Shown here: positions 14,716-23,061 of the stretch, one piece after another
Layout of the letters: each line of letters begins with the position of its first letter
How positions within the stretch are numbered: position 1 is the first letter of the stretch
Assembly: GCA_023396225.1 (NCBI GenBank)
Contig: JAEWWT010000003.1
Location: 1 to 30,453 of the forward strand
DNA: 30,453 nt
Reading direction: 5' to 3'
DNA from: Bacillota bacterium
GTDB taxonomy: Bacteria; Bacillota; Clostridia; Oscillospirales; Ruminococcaceae
The notes under the pieces: generated by a model
Databases searched by the model: none
What the model was told of the DNA's origin: nothing
Seen by the model: only the letters and a program-made list of their open reading frames with translations
Translations under genes and position numbers: made by a program

Positions 14716-17112
14716 AAATTCGTACCCTCTTTGATTACCATAACAGCCAAATCGCACCGGGTATTTTATTCTTTTCCAACCTGATAAACTCTCAATAATG
14801 CCGTTAATCTCATACGCGTCGCTCTTTTTTAAAAAGCTGACGTCCTTTCCGAAACACTCGCACCATATCTCGGCAGCACAAATGCGCTCTCGCTCCTTGG
14901 TTTCTTCACCGCTGCGCTTAAAGCCGTCCTGCCAGTAAATGCGCCGCTGCTCCATGTTCCGTTTCTCCCAGTCAAGGGGAATAGGTCTTGAAAGAAATTC
15001 GATGATAATGCCTTCTTTAGCGTTTGCTACCTTGTGTGAATTCTGCTCCGCTTGAGATATCTTTTCAGCATCACCCGATAAGTATAGCGGTTCTCCTAGC
15101 TGCCAGCTGACGAAGGCCTCCGCCCATATCTGATCGACTTCTTCCGAAAGATCTTTAAACACGTTTTTCTTTGCAGGATACAGTCCGACGTCAACAGGCC
15201 AAAAGCGGCGGTTTCCTGTATTGTCACGGAGAAATTCCGTATCGTTGGTTGTTCCAAAGAATACACACCGTCTTGGATATGACGCTGTTCGTCTACCGTA
15301 AGGCTCTCTGAAAATATCATCTGTACGGCTTAGAAATTGCTTGACAGCATTGGTTTCTGACTTTGAAAAGCCGTTAAGTTCGCCCAGTTCATTAAGCCAT
15401 ATTCCCTGAATCATTTCAGAAGCTTCTTTGCCTTCAAATGTCTGAAGGCTGTCAGAATACCACCGCAGACCCAGAAGCCTTAAAAACGTACTTTTGCCTA
15501 TGCCTTGAGGCCCTGCAAAAATTGGCATGTAATCATACTTGACACCTGGAGACATAGCCCTTGCTATAGCAGCTGTCAGGCTCTTACGGCTTACTGCCCG
15601 TGTGTATGTATTGTCAGCAGCTCCGAGATAATCAGACAATAAAGTATCAAGGCGACTTACTCCGTCCCATTTTAAGGTTTTCAAATAATCCTGTACGTCG
15701 TTTATCCGATGTCTGAATGCACACAGGGCAACAGCGTCGTAAAGTCGCTCTTTTCCGGATATGCCATATACTTTTTCTATGTAATGCCGCAGTCCTGCAT
15801 CATCGTTATCAACCCATTGCCGGCGCTGTGGTCGCGTATCCCAAGGTAGTTCACCCAGAGCAAGCCCCCTGTTTGCAAATTCATCAAAGGATATTCTGCC
15901 TTTAAGCAAAGGGTCATTTTCAAGAATTATAAGGACATTATCAACGGTTTTTGCGGGTCGACCTGTGTCGGAGGAAACAGCAAGCAGTGAAATCCAGTTT
16001 AGATCGTCGGGCGAAACCTCTCCATCAGACAGGGGAGAATTAAAAGCCTCAAGCGCCATCTGTCGCTTCTCCTGATTAAGCAGCGCCGCCACATTAGTAT
16101 CCTTTACCGCAAACTCGCACATAGCAACAAAAGAGGGTAGCTTATTTGCTGGGGTGTCAGGCTTTGCATTGTCGTCCTTGTCTGCAAATTTATGAAGCCT
16201 TACAAGGTCAAAGGCATTAACAAGCTTTCCACTGCATGGATCTGTCGCATGGTGTGAATAGAGGAAAAGTCCATTGTCATAAATAACTGCGCCACCTGTT
16301 GTAGATCCGCCTACATAAGTGTAACGGTCGGGGATATCTGTCGGCATATACTCACCAGGAATAAACTCGTCCATAGCGCGGTAAATGTCATATGTGCGAC
16401 AGAATATGCCAACAATGCCGGGCTTTGATGTAGGATCCTCCTGCTTTTTCAGCAGACGGTGAAAGTCCTCTTGAACTCCTGGTACCTGCGGCCATTCAGC
16501 TGTATTATGCCAGTCGCCATACATTCCAAGAACACCGTCAGCGTAAAGAAAAGGCTTGTCACCATATGCGTAGATATATATGCTGTCAGAACAGCACGAC
16601 GGCCAGTACATTAAGCGTGAAGCTTCAAAGGTAGTTTTGTCACATAGTTCAATACCGATAAGGCTTGCTGTTTTTCTTGCAAGCGGCTCATATTCATCGG
16701 CAGTAACAGTTCTGTCAAGGGGTATCAATATACGCAGCCGGGGAGCAGCTTCACAGTGCTTTCGGGTGGAGTATATGCAGTAATTGCAGCCAAGCCCGTC
16801 CACACGTCGAAGAACGTCCTGTGTTCCAGCAGCAGGGATATTGTCAAGGTCAAGCGTCAGAATATCTCTGCCTGTTACAGCAGAAGCTTTACGGCGGTTT
16901 CCGTCAAGCGTTCCTGCAACAAAGCCGCCAACGTCTTTCAGGTCGTCCTGCTGACCTTTTTTGTATGAAAGGTAATCTGCCAGAGTTTCTTTGCCCCTTA
17001 TTGGCGTTTGGAGCTTTGCAACAAGCTCGGACCACAGCAGCATTGACGCTGGCCACTGTGCAGCCTTGCGGCTTCCGGCTGTTGATATTGTTATTAATCG
17101 GTCGTTTTGCAT
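14701..17112 (-). CDS. VirE-type primase-helicase
   Basis: The 803-residue protein joins two parts. The N-terminal archaeo-eukaryotic primase domain has the metal-binding LTLDLDN (D-x-D), the YSTRKHCEAAPRLRILIPLDR segment and later YIYAYG. The C-terminal VirE/D5-like helicase has YLKTLKWDGVSRLDTLLSDYLG, Walker A GPQGIGKST, Walker B WLNELGEL, and FFGTTNDTEFLRDNTGNRRFWPV. It would prime and unwind phage DNA. GGAGG precedes the ATG. The last codons overlap the repeat cluster that may be the origin. Upstream it is separated from the polymerase by a reversed cargo gene. Confidence 0.92.
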   Translation of the reverse strand: MQNDRLITISTAGSRKAAQWPASMLLWSELVAKLQTPIRGKETLADYLSYKKGQQDDLKDVGGFVAGTLDGNRRKASAVTGRDILTLDLDNIPAAGTQDVLRRVDGLGCNYCIYSTRKHCEAAPRLRILIPLDRTVTADEYEPLARKTASLIGIELCDKTTFEASRLMYWPSCCSDSIYIYAYGDKPFLYADGVLGMYGDWHNTAEWPQVPGVQEDFHRLLKKQEDPTSKPGIVGIFCRTYDIYRAMDEFIPGEYMPTDIPDRYTYVGGSTTGGAVIYDNGLFLYSHHATDPCSGKLVNAFDLVRLHKFADKDDNAKPDTPANKLPSFVAMCEFAVKDTNVAALLNQEKRQMALEAFNSPLSDGEVSPDDLNWISLLAVSSDTGRPAKTVDNVLIILENDPLLKGRISFDEFANRGLALGELPWDTRPQRRQWVDNDDAGLRHYIEKVYGISGKERLYDAVALCAFRHRINDVQDYLKTLKWDGVSRLDTLLSDYLGAADNTYTRAVSRKSLTAAIARAMSPGVKYDYMPIFAGPQGIGKSTFLRLLGLRWYSDSLQTFEGKEASEMIQGIWLNELGELNGFSKSETNAVKQFLSRTDDIFREPYGRRTASYPRRCVFFGTTNDTEFLRDNTGNRRFWPVDVGLYPAKKNVFKDLSEEVDQIWAEAFVSWQLGEPLYLSGDAEKISQAEQNSHKVANAKEGIIIEFLSRPIPLDWEKRNMEQRRIYWQDGFKRSGEETKERERICAAEIWCECFGKDVSFLKKSDAYEINGIIESLSGWKRIKYPVRFGCYGNQRGYEFKQLH

Positions 17113-17185
17113 AAATCAGTCCTCCTGATAATATTTAAAAACAGAATAAAGTTGCATGTTTATGTGCAAATAAGGGAAATTTTTC

Positions 17186-17214
17186 TTGACGTTTGCAAAA
17201 ATATGGGGTATTAT
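17186..17214 (+). promoter_or_regulatory. sigma-A promoter of the plus-strand membrane gene
   Basis: TTGACG (17186-17191), a 17-base spacer and TATTAT (17209-17214) make a good promoter. It is followed by AGGAG at 17230 and ATG at 17243. The transcript would begin about 20 bases before the gene, which is therefore independently expressed. Confidence 0.75.
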
Positions 17215-17242
17215 ATAATTAACATTTTTAGGAGTTGTATTA

Positions 17243-17830
17243 ATGGAAGCATCTATAAAAGAAATCATTGCTTTATTGGCGGCATTATTAGCTTTGGGTT
17301 TGTCCTTATATCAATTTTATAAAAATAAAAACATTGCTATTTGCAGAGAACAAATTGAGGTATATCACAAATTGTTTGTTAACTATGAAAATTATTTGGA
17401 TAACTGTGATCGAAAGCATGGCCCCAAGAAGTGCAAGGATAGCCAAGCGCTAAATGCGTTAAATATTGAATTTAATAAAATAATAAAAGAAAATAGACTT
17501 CTTTTAGGAAATGAATTTTATTACAAATGGAAGAAATATGATAAGCCAAGTAGCGCTAAGGATAAGGAATTTTTGTTAAAAGAATTGTGCAGGAATATTG
17601 TAAAGAAATATAACTATCTTTGCTATAGATTAGATTTATCAACTATTCCATATGAAGCGCTAAAGGACAGGGATTTGTACTTGTATAAGTATAAATGTTT
17701 TTATTTCTTGCGATTTAAGGTTCTTAATTTCTTCATTGAATACTTTTTAATACCATCTTTAGTCATGGTTTTTTTAATAATCTTCATTCCATATGCAATT
17801 GACTTTTTAGCTACAATTTTAAATAAGTAA
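17243..17830 (+). CDS. two-helix membrane protein, reversed cargo gene
   Basis: The 195-residue protein has a membrane segment at residues 6-25 (IIALLAALLALGLSLYQFY), a long charged cytosolic or external part with four cysteines around residues 55-66 (NCDRKHGPKKC), and a second membrane segment at about 167-190. It is Lys/Tyr/Asn-rich and AT-rich, unlike its neighbours. It lies on the opposite strand between polymerase and primase, with its own promoter and ribosome site, the pattern of a lysogenic cargo gene. I recognise no family. Superinfection exclusion or abortive infection is a reasonable guess only. Confidence 0.8.
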   Translation: MEASIKEIIALLAALLALGLSLYQFYKNKNIAICREQIEVYHKLFVNYENYLDNCDRKHGPKKCKDSQALNALNIEFNKIIKENRLLLGNEFYYKWKKYDKPSSAKDKEFLLKELCRNIVKKYNYLCYRLDLSTIPYEALKDRDLYLYKYKCFYFLRFKVLNFFIEYFLIPSLVMVFLIIFIPYAIDFLATILNK

Positions 17831-17837
17831 TTTTTTC

Positions 17838-19826
17838 CTAATCCTTCTTATAAAACTCACTAACAAACCCATCAGCCCTAAGCAGTAACCCCTCTGCCCA
17901 CGGAATAGGTTGACCCATAACAGCGCAGGCTTCCTCGAGGCTTGCGCCTTTTTGTGCGTCTATGATACATTCATCGTGTACATGAAAAACAATTCTGAAC
18001 CCTGCCGCCTCAAGCCTTTGCATTGCAACAGCAAGACAGTCACGGGCAATCGCCTGAACAATGTTTTCAACAAGCTTTCCGCCGTAGGTTTCAAGCTCTT
18101 TCCACTTCTTTGAGGTCTGATCCATGCCAAGGTAGCGTATGCTGTCATTGCCCCACTTGTTCGGGTAAAGATAAGGCTTTGCATAAAAAAGCTTTCTGCC
18201 GGAGGGAAGAGTTATTGTAAGGAAGTCCTGCCCTGTGATGTAATCACTTTCACGGCTGAATAATATCCCGTGAGTACCCTGTGGCTTTGCAGTTCTGACG
18301 CATTCAATTGCGACATTGTCAATGGAATACCATAAATCAACTATACGCTTGTTTGACTGCCGCCACCTGCGGACAATATCGGGAAGTTCTTCTTCCGTCA
18401 GCCCCATGCTTAAAGCGCCCATCTGAACAAGAGCACCGGCTCCGCCCTGATATCCAAGAGCCAACTCTGCAACCTTGCCCTTTTGTCTGAGGGCATATTC
18501 GGGATTACCTTTTTTAATTTTCTCAATAGGAATACTGAACATTGCCGAAGCAGAAGCCTCATATATCTTCCCGTGTGTAGCAAAAACCTCCTGTCGCCAT
18601 TGTTCTCTGGCTAGCCAAGCGATTACCCTCGCTTCAATTGCCGAAAAGTCGGCAACAAGAAATATGTTGTTTTCGGAGGGGATAAAAGCTGTTCGGATAA
18701 GCTGTGAAAGCGTGTCAGGAACGTTTCCGTATATGTATTTAAGCATATCAATATTGCGGTGCTTAACAAAGTCCCTTGCCATTGAAAGCGTGTCAATGTA
18801 GTTTCGGGGGAGGTTCTGAACCTGAACAAGCCGTCCTGCCCAACGTCCAGTTCTGTTTGCGCCGTAAAATTGCAGCAGCCCTCTTACACGTCCGTCATCA
18901 CACACGGCCGCCTGCATGGCAGAATATTTTTTAACACTGGTTTTAGAAAGTTCCTGTCTGATTTGAAGAACTCTGCGGACAGATTCATTTTCAATATCTC
19001 CGGAAAGAAGTGACTTGACCGTATCCTTGCGAAGATTATCAAGGTTTTCTCCGGTTTCTTCTTCATACCATGACAGTAACTGAGCAACGCTGTTTGGATT
19101 GTCAAGCCTTGAAATACCACTTGATTCTGCTTTTAGTTCGGAAGTAACGGTGCTGTTTATCTCAATAGCGCTGTTTACCATTTTTGTATCTATGCATACG
19201 CCTCGTGCGTTAATAGCCTGATCCAAGCACCAGAGAGTTTGTTCACTATCTGGAACAGGAAAAGCGGATAGTTTGCGTTCAATTTCCATTTCGGTGACAA
19301 CGTCCTGAATGCAGTATTGTTTGAACAGCTCCCACTTGTCAGGCTCGTGATGGGGAAGATTTCGTGTGCGGTTTCCGTTTGTCCTTGTCGGCTTGCAGGG
19401 GATACAGAATGTACGTATAAGGCTTCCGCCTATACCAAGCTTTTTCTTATCCTGCGGAAGTCCTATTGCTTCACCTGTTGCCGCAAGCCCAGCAGTATAT
19501 CCGCAGTATAAACCGTGAAGCATTGTGCAGCGCCATTGTAAAAGCCAGACAGTCGGATCAGGGAGATTGAAAAACTTTGAAAGGCAATACCATTCGAAAG
19601 CGGCGTTGTATGCATGCTTAATGGTATCAGGCGAAAGCAGGGAGCGTTCAACGTCAAAAGGAATTGTCTGACCTCTTGCAAGGTCTACTATTTTAGGCGG
19701 TTCGCCGTCAAAGCTGTACGCCAGTAACAAGACTTGAAAATCAGGGGACTGTACATATTTGTACAGTCCTGACTTTTTTATGTCAACACTGCTGAAGGTT
19801 TCAATGTCAATTGATAAGTGACGCAA
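17838..19826 (-). CDS. DNA polymerase, family A
   Basis: The 662-residue enzyme has a 3'-5' exonuclease domain (D7-x-E9 in SIDIETFSS, HAYNAAFEWYCL, and a YCIQDV end) and a polymerase domain with motif A LVADFSAIEARVIAW (about residue 400), motif B RQKGKVAELALGYQGG and motif C HVHDE (615-619). The length and the missing 5' nuclease are typical of phage polymerases of this family. It replicates phage DNA with the VirE primase. AAGGAGG precedes the ATG. The gene converges with the reversed cargo gene seven bases past its stop, with no clear terminator between. Confidence 0.95.
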   Translation of the reverse strand: MRHLSIDIETFSSVDIKKSGLYKYVQSPDFQVLLLAYSFDGEPPKIVDLARGQTIPFDVERSLLSPDTIKHAYNAAFEWYCLSKFFNLPDPTVWLLQWRCTMLHGLYCGYTAGLAATGEAIGLPQDKKKLGIGGSLIRTFCIPCKPTRTNGNRTRNLPHHEPDKWELFKQYCIQDVVTEMEIERKLSAFPVPDSEQTLWCLDQAINARGVCIDTKMVNSAIEINSTVTSELKAESSGISRLDNPNSVAQLLSWYEEETGENLDNLRKDTVKSLLSGDIENESVRRVLQIRQELSKTSVKKYSAMQAAVCDDGRVRGLLQFYGANRTGRWAGRLVQVQNLPRNYIDTLSMARDFVKHRNIDMLKYIYGNVPDTLSQLIRTAFIPSENNIFLVADFSAIEARVIAWLAREQWRQEVFATHGKIYEASASAMFSIPIEKIKKGNPEYALRQKGKVAELALGYQGGAGALVQMGALSMGLTEEELPDIVRRWRQSNKRIVDLWYSIDNVAIECVRTAKPQGTHGILFSRESDYITGQDFLTITLPSGRKLFYAKPYLYPNKWGNDSIRYLGMDQTSKKWKELETYGGKLVENIVQAIARDCLAVAMQRLEAAGFRIVFHVHDECIIDAQKGASLEEACAVMGQPIPWAEGLLLRADGFVSEFYKKD

Positions 19827-19858
19827 AATATTATCCTCCTTATAAAAAGATTTGTGGG

Positions 19859-19881
19859 GCGGGGTTTTACGATAGCCCCGC
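19859..19881 (-). terminator. hairpin between ssDNA-binding and polymerase genes
   Basis: GCGGGG (19859-19864) and CCCCGC (19876-19881) can pair around an 11-base loop. There is no immediate T run on the minus strand, so it may slow but not stop transcription from the DUF2815 gene into the polymerase gene. Confidence 0.35.
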
Positions 19882-19893
19882 TAAAAACGTAAG

Positions 19894-20559
19894 TTAATAA
19901 GGTAAAACAACAGGCTGTCCTGTAATTGGATCAATCTGTGGCTGGTACTGCTGCACCGTCTGCTGATATTGCGGCTGTGTATATGCAGGCGGATAGTTTG
20001 GTGCAGGTTGCGGCTGATACTGCGTTGCATCACTGAAAGCGTCAGAGGCAGAAACTTTTCCACCGAGAGGTTCACCGTCGCGTGTTTTCTGAACAGGTCC
20101 AAGTCCTGCGCCGATACCCTTTTTGCCATTTGAGTTATATGCAAAGAAATTAATAAATACCCTTGCGAACATGCCGGAATAAATTTCAGTTGCGCTTATA
20201 ATTGGGTTTCCGCCCATATCAACTATTTCCTGAGGTTGTTTGCTTGAGGCTGTCATTACCCAGTGACCTTTACATTCGTCGCCGAAAGCTTCTCCCGACG
20301 GTCTTAACCCGTCACCGTCATGAATAGGCGTTGGCGGCTGTGGAGGACGAACTCCGTTCCATTTGCCTGACGCACCCTCGGATATAGCTGCCTGAATAGC
20401 AGCGTCAATGCGTTGCTTTGTTGCTATGTCGTTTTTCGGAATAAGCAGGGTAACGCTGTATTTTGGTTCAGCATTAGGCTGCTGTGCGTATGGTTTGAGA
20501 AGATGCTCATAACTGATCCTTACTTCTCCGGTTACAACTTCGGTTGCTTTTCTTGACAT
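19894..20559 (-). CDS. DUF2815 family ssDNA-binding protein
   Basis: The 221-residue protein starts MSRKATEVVTGEVRISYEHL; this ATG has AAGGAG 10 bases upstream, unlike the TTG nine bases earlier. It shows the DUF2815 pattern: AEPKYSVTLLIPKNDIATKQRIDAAIQAA, then GDECKGHWVMTASSKQ, IYSGMFARVFINFFAYNSNGKKGIGAGLGPVQKTRDGEPLGG. The C-terminus (about 175-221) is a Pro/Gln/Tyr-rich tail, as flexible tails of ssDNA-binding proteins often are. The family binds ssDNA in phage replication and recombination and is paired with the DUF2800 nuclease encoded just upstream. Confidence 0.9.
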   Translation of the reverse strand: MSRKATEVVTGEVRISYEHLLKPYAQQPNAEPKYSVTLLIPKNDIATKQRIDAAIQAAISEGASGKWNGVRPPQPPTPIHDGDGLRPSGEAFGDECKGHWVMTASSKQPQEIVDMGGNPIISATEIYSGMFARVFINFFAYNSNGKKGIGAGLGPVQKTRDGEPLGGKVSASDAFSDATQYQPQPAPNYPPAYTQPQYQQTVQQYQPQIDPITGQPVVLPY

Positions 20560-20576
20560 AAAATTCAATCTCCTTT

Positions 20577-21734
20577 TTAATTATCTTCGTTAAACGCTTC
20601 TGTGGCTGATACTTTGGCGGTTATTGCTTCACGCTTGTCGGATTCGGGTGCTAGTGTCGGTTTTCCGGGCGGCTTTATAATATACGATGCAAGAACTTCT
20701 TCAAATTTCTTTTTGCCGAGTAGCTTTTCAACTGCTGTTAATGTAACAGGCTTACGTTCATACAGAACAGCCTCGTCATACCCCTGCGCTTTGACAGCCT
20801 CAAAGGCTTTGTCAGTATCCTCAAACTGACGGTTACTTCTGCCTTCAACAGCTTTCCATCCAGGAACCTCACCGCCGTTAAGAAGTTCTGAAAGTGCCCA
20901 TTCTTCAAGGTCGGTAACCCACTTCTTTATTACTTCTGCGCGGGAAAGAATTTTGCCAACGTCCTCTGCTGATATAAGCGGGGGAGTGAAGCCATGATAT
21001 TGTTCGTATGGTTCCTGTGAAAATGTTGCTCTTGCCCGGCAAAGATTTTTAGCTCGGCAGAATCTGCACCAGTCTCCGGCGCAATATTCACCCTCACCGT
21101 TTATTGCAGATTGAGCAACAGATTTTATGCTTTCGCCCCAGGAATTGATTTCATTAGCAGATGTTTCCCATTCGCTTATGTTATCAATTCGGGGCTGAAA
21201 GATTGCGGTTTTTACTTTGCTTATACTATATAATAATGAAAATGTATTAAGCGCTCCGACAGCATAAAGCATCATCTGCGGGTTTTGTTCTGACGATACA
21301 GGAACGCCCTGGCCATATTTGAAGTCAATAACAGTAATTGTATCCCCGCCGATGATTATGCAGTCGCCAGTTCCGAAACCCTCTGGAACAACGTGAGAGA
21401 AGTCAAGTCGCTGTTCTATTGCAATATAAGGCCTTGATGGATACAGGGCTGTAATATCTTTTATGTAATCAAGGTATGAATCGGTATAGCTGTTCATTTC
21501 AGGCTTATACAGCGGATCGTCTTGAATTGCTTTAAGCTCCTTTTTAAATGCACTGGGCTTAATTATAGTAAAATGTTTGCGCAGTTTAAGTTCTGCCAGC
21601 TTATGAGCCAGAGAGCCCTCAGCTGCATATTCACTTCCCTGATCGGGAAACTGTTCTTCAAGTCTCGCTGATGGTGTGCAATGCAGCCATCGGTGAGCAC
21701 CGGAAGCAGAAAGTATAGCATGTTCTCCCGGCAT
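20577..21734 (-). CDS. DUF2800 family PD-(D/E)XK nuclease (Cas4/RecB-like)
   Basis: The 385-residue protein has the DUF2800 start HAILSASGAHRWLHCTPSARLE, the nuclease core GTGDCIIIGGDTITVIDFKYGQG (D and D-x-K), a Q motif NPQMMLYAVGAL, and a cysteine cluster CAGDWCRFCRAKNLC that, with an earlier Cys, could hold an iron-sulphur cluster as in Cas4/AddB-type nucleases. It would resect DNA ends for recombination with the adjacent DUF2815 protein. Start and upstream stop overlap by one base (at 21734), so translation is coupled. Confidence 0.92.
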   Translation of the reverse strand: MPGEHAILSASGAHRWLHCTPSARLEEQFPDQGSEYAAEGSLAHKLAELKLRKHFTIIKPSAFKKELKAIQDDPLYKPEMNSYTDSYLDYIKDITALYPSRPYIAIEQRLDFSHVVPEGFGTGDCIIIGGDTITVIDFKYGQGVPVSSEQNPQMMLYAVGALNTFSLLYSISKVKTAIFQPRIDNISEWETSANEINSWGESIKSVAQSAINGEGEYCAGDWCRFCRAKNLCRARATFSQEPYEQYHGFTPPLISAEDVGKILSRAEVIKKWVTDLEEWALSELLNGGEVPGWKAVEGRSNRQFEDTDKAFEAVKAQGYDEAVLYERKPVTLTAVEKLLGKKKFEEVLASYIIKPPGKPTLAPESDKREAITAKVSATEAFNEDN

Positions 21735-22156
21735 TATATCTGAGCCCCCAATCCCCTTAAAGCTGTTGCAAATTCGCCGTATTTGTTTGGTGGCAACTGA
21801 GTGAGAGCCTGAACGCCGAATGACTGTAGCAATCCTACAAGCTCCTGTTGTCTGCCCTGTGCCATTAACGGAGCAGCCGCACGCCCGAGTGTTTCAACGT
21901 CATATGTAGGCGGCGGAGCAACAGGTGCTGTTTGAACGGGCGGCAGAGTCGGCTGATGAACCGCCGGGACCGTTACAGGAGTCTGAGGCGAAGGTGGTTG
22001 TGTCTGCTGAAACACGGGATTTGGATTCTGAACAGGTATGTTCTGCGCCATTGTCGTGGAAGGGATAGGGGCGCAGTCTGTTTTCTCTGAAATTAAGTTA
22101 AGCACCTTCAGGGCAATATCCGTCTGAAGTTCAAGGGTAAGTGTTACTGTTGGCAT
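21734..22156 (-). CDS. proline-rich hypothetical protein in the recombination module
   Basis: The 140-residue protein starts MPTVTLTLELQTDIALKVLNLI, with a central Pro/Gln/Thr-rich linker (about residues 37-85) and a C-terminal helical part, LGRAAAPLMAQGRQQELVGLLQSFGVQALTQLPPNKYGEFATALRGLG. The family's function is not known to me. Similar proteins lie just upstream of DUF2800 in Clostridia phages, suggesting an accessory role in recombination. AGGAGG precedes the ATG. Confidence 0.8.
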   Translation of the reverse strand: MPTVTLTLELQTDIALKVLNLISEKTDCAPIPSTTMAQNIPVQNPNPVFQQTQPPSPQTPVTVPAVHQPTLPPVQTAPVAPPPTYDVETLGRAAAPLMAQGRQQELVGLLQSFGVQALTQLPPNKYGEFATALRGLGAQI

Positions 22157-22168
22157 AAAATTTCCTCC

Positions 22169-22351
22169 TTATTTTGCGGGCTTGTAAACATTCAAGCCGA
22201 TTATAACATTATCAGTCCCGGTTATGTCTTTGTTTCCTTCTGTGGATGCAATGACAACGGACTTTCCGCTGCTGCTTAAGCCAAAGTCTTGCGATAAGTC
22301 AACCTCGATTATAAGCTTTGTGCCTTTTACGGACATTGAAACATTCTTCAT
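22169..22351 (-). CDS. small conserved phage protein
   Basis: The 60-residue protein starts MKNVSMSVKGTKLIIEVDLSQ and is predicted mostly beta, with GLSSSGKSVVIASTEGN. The pattern 'KGTKLIIEVDLSxxxGxSxSGKSxxIASTxGN' recurs in phages next to the recombination genes; no function is assigned. A good ribosome site precedes the ATG, and the gene lies 12 bases ahead of the next one. Confidence 0.75.
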   Translation of the reverse strand: MKNVSMSVKGTKLIIEVDLSQDFGLSSSGKSVVIASTEGNKDITGTDNVIIGLNVYKPAK

Positions 22352-22358
22352 AGCAGTT

Positions 22359-22706
22359 TTACCTCTTTCTTAATTTATTTATTGCTCTTTCAAGCATTTT
22401 ACCGCAGATAAATTCTCCGCCAACACTGACCGTAAGGTCAAACAGATCATTCTGCATTTTCATGGAGCAGTAATCGATAAGCCATTGCTTAAACTTCTCG
22501 ATGTGTTCTTGGTTGCAGTAGGATAATACAAGGGCTATTGTTTCAATTCTTTTACCTTTTGGCTGTTCCTGTGCAACTTTGTGAATGTTTAAAAACATTT
22601 GCGAGTAGCCATGTACAAAGTTAACGTCGCAGCAGGGAACAAGTCTAAAAAATGCTGGCTTAGATACTGCAAATAGCTTGTCCGCATCAATTTCAAATTT
22701 TTGCAT
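22359..22706 (-). CDS. hypothetical early protein
   Basis: The 115-residue protein starts MQKFEIDADKLFAVSKPAFF, has five cysteines spread along the chain, helices around IHKVAQEQPKGKRIETIALVLSY, and a basic end (AINKLRKR). I recognise no family. AAAAAGGAG lies upstream and the gene follows the Cys-rich gene by 20 bases in the early operon. Confidence 0.65.
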   Translation of the reverse strand: MQKFEIDADKLFAVSKPAFFRLVPCCDVNFVHGYSQMFLNIHKVAQEQPKGKRIETIALVLSYCNQEHIEKFKQWLIDYCSMKMQNDLFDLTVSVGGEFICGKMLERAINKLRKR

Positions 22707-22726
22707 TCCGTTCTATTACTCCTTTT

Positions 22727-22957
22727 TCAGTATTCGCTACAGTAATCAAAGCGTTTTGTAGACCTTGTGCCGTCGTAGTCTCTCTTGCCTTGAGGGTTTG
22801 AGGATAAAGACTGTTCACGTTGAACAATTCTGAAAACTTCTTCAAAGTCGTCATTGGAGTACAACTCCTTACGGCAGGTCTTTGTATAACGCTTTGCCTC
22901 TTCCTTTGTTGAGTATCCGCATGTTGCACATGTGCTAATAAAAATATCACTGTTCAT
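22727..22957 (-). CDS. small cysteine-containing early protein
   Basis: The 76-residue protein starts MNSDIFISTCATCGYSTKEEAKRYTKTCR; CxxC plus a later Cys could form a zinc site. The rest is charged and probably helical or disordered. It overlaps the zinc-ribbon gene upstream by 11 bases, so translation is coupled, and GGAAAG precedes the ATG. I prefer this frame to a longer overlapping one (22693-22950), which lacks these features. Function unknown. Confidence 0.65.
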   Translation of the reverse strand: MNSDIFISTCATCGYSTKEEAKRYTKTCRKELYSNDDFEEVFRIVQREQSLSSNPQGKRDYDGTRSTKRFDYCSEY

Positions 22958-23060
22958 ATGTATCTTTCCTTTCGTAATCAGACCCGCAGTGTGGGCATTT
23001 GTTATTACCTGTTGGAGTGTCTATACTACCACAAACAGGGCAGGATGTAGGTTCATTCAT
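22947..23060 (-). CDS. 37-residue double-CxxC zinc-ribbon protein
   Basis: A short frame, MNEPTSCPVCGSIDTPTGNN then KCPHCG, gives two CPxCG knuckles 14 residues apart, a minimal zinc ribbon. GAAGGTG precedes the ATG, the start lies one base after the stop of the regulator gene, and the end overlaps the next gene by 11 bases. Such tight coupling supports a real gene. It may bind nucleic acid or a protein partner; the role is unknown. Confidence 0.7.
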   Translation of the reverse strand: MNEPTSCPVCGSIDTPTGNNKCPHCGSDYERKDTYEQ

Positions 23061-23061
23061 A

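Noticed and set aside
17130..17240. A terminator or second small gene between primase and the reversed cargo gene
   Set aside because: No stable hairpin with a T tract and no coding frame could be found; the sequence is accounted for by the plus-strand promoter and the minus-strand ribosome site.
22693..22950. 85-codon minus-strand frame overlapping the Cys-rich gene
   Set aside because: The alternative frame (22727-22957) has a ribosome site, coupling to the upstream gene and a CxxC motif; this one has none of these and overlaps the next gene's start.
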